A DNA stretch of 12,638 nt, taken from an uncultured Mycoplasmatota bacterium (GTDB taxonomy: Bacteria; Bacillota_I; Bacilli_A; RF39; UBA660). Of this stretch, positions 6,448 to 11,541 are shown one piece after another (within the stretch, counting starts at the first letter, position 1; every line of letters begins with the position of its first letter). The stretch is from positions 1 to 12,638 of the forward strand of contig UQVP01000026.1 in the NCBI GenBank assembly GCA_900544605.1. The letters run 5' to 3'. The position numbers were made by a program, and so were the translations under genes. The notes below the pieces were generated by a model. The model was given only the letters and a program-made list of their open reading frames with translations. It was not told the DNA's origin and searched no databases.

Positions 6448-7767
6448 AGCTTTAAACATCTTTTTCCATAAATTTTTCGATGAATAATTTAAGATACCTG
6501 TTTTATATATTCTTAAACCATATTTTATTAGCAAATATATAACTATTATCATAAATATTATTGATATAATAACTTCAAATATACCTATTTGTCCTAATAT
6601 CAATAACGATGGCGATAATATAGCTGAAACAAATGGAATAAAGGATAAAATTTTAATAAAGATAGAACCTTCAAACATACCTGCCATCATTGAAGTATAA
6701 TATCCTAAAAGTAACACTACCATAATTGGGGTTTGTAATTGTTGAAAGTCTTCGGTATTAGTTGTCATTGATGCTAGAACACCAGCTAATAAAGAATATG
6801 CTAGAAAAGTAATTAACATTAATATAATTGTTAAAGGTAAAACTATTTTTAATTGTGAACCAATATTAGAATTAAGAGCTGTTGATATAACACCTTTAAC
6901 TTGATCTGTAACACCATTATTAATTAAATTACCACCTATTATTTTTCTAATCAAAACACCAATAAATGAATATATAAATAATAAAGCTCCTTGAAGTAAA
7001 ACAAATAAATTTCCAGCAATTACTTTAGAAAAGAAATGCGTTTTTGGTGATACATTTGAAATAATAATTTCCATACCGCGTGTTTGTTTTTCATCATTTA
7101 CTTCCGCACCTATCATTTGAACTAAATATATAATTAACATAAAAAATGGTAATATCAAAATAGGAAAAACAGTTGTCATTATCATTTTAGCATTTTCATC
7201 TTGTGCTGTCTTATCATTATCTAAATATATTCTTTCAATGTTAACAGGACTATAAATAGCTGTTAATTCCTCCTCTGATATATTAGAGTTATATATAGCA
7301 ATAGTTGTTTTAGTATTATTTAAAGCAGTTGTTAAAGACTGCATATCAATTAAATCGATATACTCTTTAGTTATAAGCGAAACATCTAAATAATTAGTTT
7401 CTGAATCATTAAAAACAATAATTATACTATCTTTTTCTTTTTCATCATTATTGATTAAATTTTTAAGTTCATCTAAAGAACGTTCTTCTTTAATAATATT
7501 ATACTCAGATTCTTCATCACTTTTAGTTAACAAAGAATTAGCGTTATTAAATTGTGAAATAAATATATCATATGTTTTATTAGTGTTATCAATGACATAA
7601 ACATTTGTTTTTTCATTAAAATCACCACCAAACATCGTAATGATACTATCAATATTGATAATACCAACTAAAATGATAGCAAGAACAATATTGGCGATTA
7701 AAAACCATTTTGTTTTTATTTTTCTTTTTAAGCTAACACCGACTAAATAATTCAATTTACTTTTCAT
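6433..7767 (-). CDS. ABC-2 type exporter permease (NatB/YhaP-like)
   Basis: Membrane subunit of an ABC exporter, 444 residues from ATG 7767. It has a short cytosolic basic N-terminus (KRKIKTK), one membrane helix at about 21-40, and a large extracytoplasmic domain (about 45-190, rich in Asn, Asp, Ser and Thr). Five or more hydrophobic segments follow, from about 196 to 425. The stretch NDEKQTRGMEIIISNVSPKT (about 224-243) is the typical cytosolic coupling region after TM2 in NatB/YhaP proteins. ATG 7767 is preferred to in-frame TTG 7779 because a GGTGAG site precedes it; it overlaps the ATPase gene by 11 bases. The exported substrate is unknown (NatB exports sodium; relatives handle peptides, drugs or lipids). 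Last gene of the cdsA-rseP operon; no terminator is evident before the next promoter. Confidence 0.88.
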   Translation of the reverse strand: MKSKLNYLVGVSLKRKIKTKWFLIANIVLAIILVGIINIDSIITMFGGDFNEKTNVYVIDNTNKTYDIFISQFNNANSLLTKSDEESEYNIIKEERSLDELKNLINNDEKEKDSIIIVFNDSETNYLDVSLITKEYIDLIDMQSLTTALNNTKTTIAIYNSNISEEELTAIYSPVNIERIYLDNDKTAQDENAKMIMTTVFPILILPFFMLIIYLVQMIGAEVNDEKQTRGMEIIISNVSPKTHFFSKVIAGNLFVLLQGALLFIYSFIGVLIRKIIGGNLINNGVTDQVKGVISTALNSNIGSQLKIVLPLTIILMLITFLAYSLLAGVLASMTTNTEDFQQLQTPIMVVLLLGYYTSMMAGMFEGSIFIKILSFIPFVSAILSPSLLILGQIGIFEVIISIIFMIIVIYLLIKYGLRIYKTGILNYSSKNLWKKMFKALKNK

Positions 7768-8659
7768 ATGACTCACCAACTTTTTCTACAAATATTTCAT
7801 TTAATGATGGCTCTTCAATTACAAACTTAGAAATATTATTGTTTTTTATTGCTTTAAATACTTTAGGGGCAACCTCTTTATCAGCAATTTTAATTTCATA
7901 TTCATCAGTAATATCATTTTTAGTAATAGATATTACTCCTTCTATTTGTTCTATCTTTTTAAGTTCAATATCACCCTTTATAATTATATTTTTCTTACGA
8001 TATTGTTCTTTTATGGTTTTAAGCTCACCTTCTAATACCGCTTTACCACGCATTATAACAACTATTTTTTTACAAAATAATTCAACATGTTCCATACGAT
8101 GCGATGAAAAAATAATCATACTTCCTTGCTTAGACATTTCAATTATTTCATTTTTAAAAAGTTCAACATTAAAAGGATCTAAACCTGAAAATGGCTCATC
8201 TAATATTAATAATTTTGGTTTATTTAAAATAGCTGTTATAAATTGAATTTTTTGTTGATTTCCTTTTGATAACTCTTTTATTTTTTTATTTTTATAATCG
8301 CTAATTTCAAATTTTTCTAATAGATAATCAAGTCTTTTATGAATAGTTTCTTTATCCATTCCTTTTAAAGCACCATAAAACTCACATTGTTCTAAAACAG
8401 TGAGTTTTGTTAGTAAACTTCTTTCTTCGGTTAAAAAACCAATTTTATCAGTAACCGAATAATCTATTTTTTTACCATCTAAAGTAATTTTTCCACTAGA
8501 TGGTTCTAAAAGGCCCATAATCATCCTAAAAGTTGTCGTTTTTCCAGCTCCATTTACTCCAAGTAAACCAAATATCTCCCCTGGTCTAACAGTAAAAGAT
8601 AAATTATCAACAGCTTTAAAATCATCATAATACTTTGTTACATTTTCTACCTTTAACAT
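7757..8659 (-). CDS. ABC exporter ATPase (YhaQ/NatA-like)
   Basis: ATP-hydrolysing subunit (300 residues from ATG 8659) of the exporter formed with the next gene. Visible motifs are Walker A GVNGAGKT (34-41), signature LSKGNQQ (130-136) in place of canonical LSGGQ, Walker B LLILDEP (150-156), D-loop SGLD (158-161) and the switch histidine in SSHRM (H187). The position of the Q-loop glutamine reads FLTEERSLL (75-83), as in the YhaQ subgroup (GYLPEER). A C-terminal accessory domain (about 205-300, DUF4162-like) follows. ATG 8659 has an AGAGGTGG ribosome site; an upstream in-frame TTG at 8692 lies within the preceding gene and is rejected. The ribosome site overlaps the end of the preceding gene, and the permease gene overlaps its end. 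Confidence 0.93.
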   Translation of the reverse strand: MLKVENVTKYYDDFKAVDNLSFTVRPGEIFGLLGVNGAGKTTTFRMIMGLLEPSSGKITLDGKKIDYSVTDKIGFLTEERSLLTKLTVLEQCEFYGALKGMDKETIHKRLDYLLEKFEISDYKNKKIKELSKGNQQKIQFITAILNKPKLLILDEPFSGLDPFNVELFKNEIIEMSKQGSMIIFSSHRMEHVELFCKKIVVIMRGKAVLEGELKTIKEQYRKKNIIIKGDIELKKIEQIEGVISITKNDITDEYEIKIADKEVAPKVFKAIKNNNISKFVIEEPSLNEIFVEKVGESYEK

Positions 8660-8669
8660 AAACCCACCT

Positions 8670-8999
8670 CTATATCCAACTTGTTTCTTCAATCATTTTC
8701 ATTTTATTTTTTTCAAAATCATTAAATAATTCTACCAATACATCAAAAACAATTAATATTTCTTCTTGACCTTGATATTTATCATGAAGATAATTGTTAA
8801 AATCATTATTTATAATATATTCATAAATAATTGTATCTAATATTTTTATATTATCAATACTACTCCAATTATAAAATACATAATCTTGATAAAATTTTAT
8901 CAAGATTTGCGTTAAACAATCATTATTAGAGCTCTCATAACCAACAATTACATCATAATTAATACAATTTTCTAATACCTCTTTTATATGTTTAGGCAT
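8670..8999 (-). CDS. Small acidic protein of unknown function (109 aa)
   Basis: I do not recognise this protein. It is soluble, rich in Asp, Glu, Asn, Ile and Tyr, with no signal peptide or membrane helix. The pattern suggests mostly helices, e.g. CLTQILIKFYQDYVFYNW and ILIVFDVLVELFNDFEKNK, the latter amphipathic and ending in a charged tail. ATG 8999 follows the rseP stop by 4 bases with a GAGGTGAAA ribosome site that overlaps that stop, and its own end contains the ATPase ribosome site. The coupling and codon use support a real gene. Its place between a site-2 protease and an ABC exporter suggests, as inference only, an accessory or regulator of that exporter. Confidence 0.75.
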   Translation of the reverse strand: MPKHIKEVLENCINYDVIVGYESSNNDCLTQILIKFYQDYVFYNWSSIDNIKILDTIIYEYIINNDFNNYLHDKYQGQEEILIVFDVLVELFNDFEKNKMKMIEETSWI

Positions 9000-9003
9000 A
9001 ATT

Positions 9004-10047
9004 TCACCTCTTTAATAAATTAATAATATCATTATAACTTATTACAACCATTAAAAGCATAAGTAAAACAAAACCTATTGAATGAATAATATTTTCAATT
9101 TTTGTATTAACCGGAGATCCTTTTATTTTTTCAATAATTAAAAATAAAATTCTTCCTCCATCGAATGCTGGAAGTGGCAAGAAATTAATAAAACCAACAT
9201 TGATACTAATAAATGCTAGTAAATAAACTAAATTAATAAACCCTGTCTTAGCTGTCTGCCCAACAACTGTGAAAATACCAATTGGCCCCGATAAACTCTT
9301 AAGACTTAATTTACCTGTAAATAAATAACAAATAATGAAAAACATCTGTTCAATTAAAGAAAATATCTTTCTAAAAGCATATTTAATAGCAGCTAGAAAA
9401 CCATGTTCTGTAGTTGTTTTTAACGAGAAACCATATTTATAACTTGTTGTTTCGTCACTGTCTATTTTTTCTGGTGTAATAGAAATATTTTTTGTTTCTC
9501 CATCTGCAGTTGTAACTTCAAAATCAATTGTTTGACCTACTCTTACTTGAAACTCTAACATTAAGCGGTCATAATTATTTACTTTTTTACCATCTATTTT
9601 ATTTATTACACTTCCACTAGTAAGTCCTGCTTCATAAGCTTTACTACCAACTTCCACATCACCAACATAAGATTTATTAGTTTGTGAGCCACTAACAAGG
9701 CCTATAACAAATAACAAGACAAGCGCAAGAATAAAATTAAACATGATACCTGCTATTACAGTCATAAAACGTTGTAACCATGTCTTTGACTGCATTCTTT
9801 TTTCTTTTGGTATTTTTTCGTCTACCTCAACTTCTTCTCCTGCCATCTGAACAAAACCACCAATAGGGAAAAGACGAATCGCATAAACTGTTTCATCATT
9901 CTTTCGATGCCATTTAAAAATCTGAGGTCCCATTCCAATAGAAAATTCATAAACATAAATTCCTGCTTTTTTTGCAAATATAAAATGACCAAATTCATGA
10001 ACAAAAACAATAATTCCTAAAATTAAAATAAAATATATAATTGTCAC
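9004..10047 (-). CDS. rseP: RseP/RasP-type site-2 intramembrane zinc metalloprotease
   Basis: M50 family protease that cleaves membrane-anchored substrates within the bilayer; in Bacillus the orthologue RasP processes anti-sigma factors, FtsL and signal-peptide remnants. The 347-residue protein has the HEFGH zinc site at 17-21 in the first helix. The second helix near 95-118 carries GIMFNFILA. A periplasm-facing PDZ domain spans about 120-195 (AYEAGLTSGSVINKIDG). The third metal-ligand motif NFLPLPAFDGGR is at 288-299 (D296), and a final helix near 322-338. All catalytic elements look intact. Start is GTG 10047 with AAAAGGTGA upstream. It lies 13 bases after cdsA, a common pairing, but dxr, often between them, is missing. 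Confidence 0.95.
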   Translation of the reverse strand: MTIIYFILILGIIVFVHEFGHFIFAKKAGIYVYEFSIGMGPQIFKWHRKNDETVYAIRLFPIGGFVQMAGEEVEVDEKIPKEKRMQSKTWLQRFMTVIAGIMFNFILALVLLFVIGLVSGSQTNKSYVGDVEVGSKAYEAGLTSGSVINKIDGKKVNNYDRLMLEFQVRVGQTIDFEVTTADGETKNISITPEKIDSDETTSYKYGFSLKTTTEHGFLAAIKYAFRKIFSLIEQMFFIICYLFTGKLSLKSLSGPIGIFTVVGQTAKTGFINLVYLLAFISINVGFINFLPLPAFDGGRILFLIIEKIKGSPVNTKIENIIHSIGFVLLMLLMVVISYNDIINLLKR

Positions 10048-10060
10048 TATATCACCTTTT

Positions 10061-10861
10061 CTATAAAATTGTCATAAAAAACATAAAACCTAATACTACA
10101 AAAATAATACTATCCAAACGATCTAATATGCCTCCATGACCTGGAATTAAATTAGAAAAATCTTTTTTACTAAAGTAACGTTTAATAGCAGAGAATACTA
10201 AATCACCTAATTGTCCTAAAACAGATAAGAACAAAGTTATAAATGTAATAACATATATTGGAGTTACACTATTTACAAATAAATAATAGAATATAGTTGG
10301 AATTAATACCCCAAATACTGTTCCTCCTATCATTCCCTCTAAAGTTTTGTTAGGAGAAATAACTTCCAATAATTTAGTTTTTCCTATAAGCGTTCCTATT
10401 ATATATGCATAAGTATCAGTAATAATTGGTATTAAAAGTAAATAAATCATTAAATTTAAACTTTTTTCCCTAATAATTACCAAAGTAGACAATGATATTC
10501 CCAAAAATAAAATACCACCTATCATATAAAATGCATCATTAATACTATATTTTTCTCTATCATGATATAACACTGAAGGTACTAAAAATAAAATAAATAA
10601 GCCCGCCAAAATACGATAATCAAGGGCAAATGCGAACATATTATTTTCAAAATTAGTTAAAATAATCAAAGTCATAATTATATAAGAAATTAATTTAATA
10701 AATGGTGGTAAATGCTTTCTTTCTTCCTTTATTGAGATAAATTCATGTAATGCAACTATAGATATTAATAAAACTGCCAAATCAAATAAAAAATTACCAA
10801 CTATTAAAAGTGGAATGCATATTAACAAAAGTACAGTTGCGCTAAGTAATCGTTTTTTCAT
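10061..10861 (-). CDS. cdsA: Phosphatidate cytidylyltransferase (CDP-diacylglycerol synthase)
   Basis: Integral membrane enzyme that makes CDP-diacylglycerol from CTP and phosphatidic acid, the branch point to phosphatidylglycerol and cardiolipin. The 266-residue protein is hydrophobic throughout, with about seven to eight membrane segments. The CdsA family signature at 224-250 is clear: SAIKRYFSKKD, then PGHGGILDRLD. SPNKTLEG (169-176) is another conserved cytosolic loop. Length is normal. ATG 10861 has an AGGAGG ribosome site and a SigA promoter upstream. First gene of the operon with rseP, a small gene and an ABC exporter. uppS, which usually precedes cdsA, is not present. Confidence 0.96.
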   Translation of the reverse strand: MKKRLLSATVLLLICIPLLIVGNFLFDLAVLLISIVALHEFISIKEERKHLPPFIKLISYIIMTLIILTNFENNMFAFALDYRILAGLFILFLVPSVLYHDREKYSINDAFYMIGGILFLGISLSTLVIIREKSLNLMIYLLLIPIITDTYAYIIGTLIGKTKLLEVISPNKTLEGMIGGTVFGVLIPTIFYYLFVNSVTPIYVITFITLFLSVLGQLGDLVFSAIKRYFSKKDFSNLIPGHGGILDRLDSIIFVVLGFMFFMTIL

Positions 10862-10888
10862 ATTTCCTCCTATTTTTCTTCTAGTAAT

Positions 10889-10917
10889 ATTATATTATAT
10901 AAAAGATATAAAAACAA
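10889..10917 (-). promoter_or_regulatory. SigA promoter of the cdsA operon
   Basis: The minus strand shows TTGTTT (10917-10912), a 17-base spacer and TATAAT (10894-10889); a second overlapping TATAAT at 10899-10894 is too close to the -35. It lies within the T-tract zone of the khpA terminator and directly before the cdsA ribosome site. Confidence 0.7.
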
Positions 10918-10959
10918 GAAAAAAGAGCTAATATCTAAACAGAATCGATATTAACTCTT
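10909..10959 (-). terminator. Intrinsic terminator of rpsP-khpA, overlapping the khpA stop
   Basis: On the minus strand AAGAGTTAATATC (10959-10947) pairs with GATATTAGCTCTT (10935-10923): 13 pairs including one U-G wobble, with an 11-base loop. T-rich TTTTCTTGTTTTT follows. The stem includes the last codons of khpA, and its TAG stop lies at the loop/stem border. Confidence 0.88.
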
Positions 10960-11177
10960 ACTCTTTTATTACCACATATTGAAGCTGATGCATAAACAAT
11001 TGTACGAATAGCTTCAATTGTTCTCCCACCACGACCTATAACTGCTCCTATTTGATCATCAGATACTAATACCTCAATATTAATAACATCATCATCTTCA
11101 ATTTGACGAACAGAAACAGATTCGGGATCATCCACTAAATTTTTAACTAAAAATTCGGTTAACTCAACTAACTTCAT
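10935..11177 (-). CDS. khpA: KH-domain RNA-binding protein KhpA
   Basis: Small single-KH RNA-binding protein (80 residues) of the YlqC/KhpA family, which in Gram-positives acts with KhpB/Jag/EloR in RNA-based control of cell elongation and division. The GxxG nucleic-acid loop is visible as IGRGG at 47-51, followed by the helix RTIEAIRTIVYASAS. N-terminal helix LVELTEFLVKNLVDDPESV is typical of the family. The ATG lies 2 bases after the rpsP stop, with GAAGGAAAA as ribosome site inside the end of rpsP. rpsP-khpA pairing is conserved in Firmicutes; rimM-trmD, which usually follow, are absent here. Confidence 0.94.
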   Translation of the reverse strand: MKLVELTEFLVKNLVDDPESVSVRQIEDDDVINIEVLVSDDQIGAVIGRGGRTIEAIRTIVYASASICGNKRVRVNIDSV

Positions 11178-11179
11178 AA

Positions 11180-11464
11180 TTATTTTCCTTCTTTTTTAGT
11201 CATTTTACTTTCATGGAATTTCTTCATAACACCATTTTTACTTAATAAATCTCTTACTGTATCAGTAGGTTGAGCTCCATTACTTAACCATTTAAGAGCA
11301 ACTTCTTCGTTAATTTTAACTTCAGCTGGTTCAGAAACTGGATTGTAAGTACCTACTAATTCAATAAATTTACCATCTCTAGCAACTCTAGAATCAGCTG
11401 CTACAATACGATAAAATGGTTTCTTTTTACTTCCCATTCTTTTTAATCTTAATTTAACTGCCAT
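11180..11464 (-). CDS. rpsP: 30S ribosomal protein S16
   Basis: Structural protein of the 30S body needed for small-subunit assembly. The 94-residue product starts MAVKLRLKRMGSKKKPFYRI and continues with VAADSRVARDGKFIE and GTYNP, matching S16 over its full length; the C-terminus is a short Lys-rich tail. ATG 11464 has a strong CGGAGGTG ribosome site. First gene of a two-gene unit with khpA, driven by a consensus-like promoter and ended by a strong terminator. Confidence 0.97.
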   Translation of the reverse strand: MAVKLRLKRMGSKKKPFYRIVAADSRVARDGKFIELVGTYNPVSEPAEVKINEEVALKWLSNGAQPTDTVRDLLSKNGVMKKFHESKMTKKEGK

Positions 11465-11489
11465 AAAGCACCTCCGTTTTCTGATAATA

Positions 11490-11518
11490 ATCTTACCACA
11501 TTAATTATATTCTGTCAA
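11490..11518 (-). promoter_or_regulatory. SigA promoter of rpsP-khpA
   Basis: The minus strand has TTGACA (11518-11513), a 17-base spacer and TAAGAT (11495-11490). Transcription would start near 11483, leaving a short ~20-base leader. The -35 is embedded in one arm of an inverted repeat. Confidence 0.85.
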
Positions 11519-11534
11519 CCTTTTTCTGTTGACA
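11513..11534. repeat. Perfect 7-bp inverted repeat covering the rpsP -35 box
   Basis: TGTCAAC (11513-11519) and GTTGACA (11528-11534) are separated by 8 bases. One arm contains the -35 hexamer and the other contains a second TTGACA on the plus strand. It begins 7 bases past the pilin-like gene's stop and lacks a following T-run on the minus strand, so it is not a convincing terminator. It could be an operator, a hairpin associated with the upstream gene's 3' end, or chance. Confidence 0.5.
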
Positions 11535-11541
11535 TCTTTTG

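Noticed and set aside
7768..7779. TTG/GTG starts at 7779 and 7776 for the permease
   Set aside because: ATG 7767 has a GGTGAG site in good position, and family members begin with a short basic segment before the first helix.
7839..8246. 135-codon plus-strand open frame opposite the ABC ATPase
   Set aside because: The opposite strand carries Walker B, signature and switch motifs; the product here is low-complexity hydrophobic and unlike known families.
8660..8692. TTG start at 8692 for the ABC ATPase
   Set aside because: The extra residues precede the conserved MLKVENVTKYY start, and the ribosome site AGAGGTGG lies before ATG 8659.
9004..9006. Mycoplasma-type code (TGA = Trp)
   Set aside because: rseP ends at TGA at the expected family length, and the conserved Trp codons checked (e.g. 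11685-11683 and 11646-11644) are TGG.
9822..10010. Second minus-strand frame inside rseP
   Set aside because: Overlaps the zinc-site region of rseP in another frame; only rseP shows conserved motifs.
11513..11534. Inverted repeat as an intrinsic terminator of the pilin-like gene
   Set aside because: On the minus strand it is followed by GAATATAATT rather than a T-run, and it contains the rpsP -35 box.
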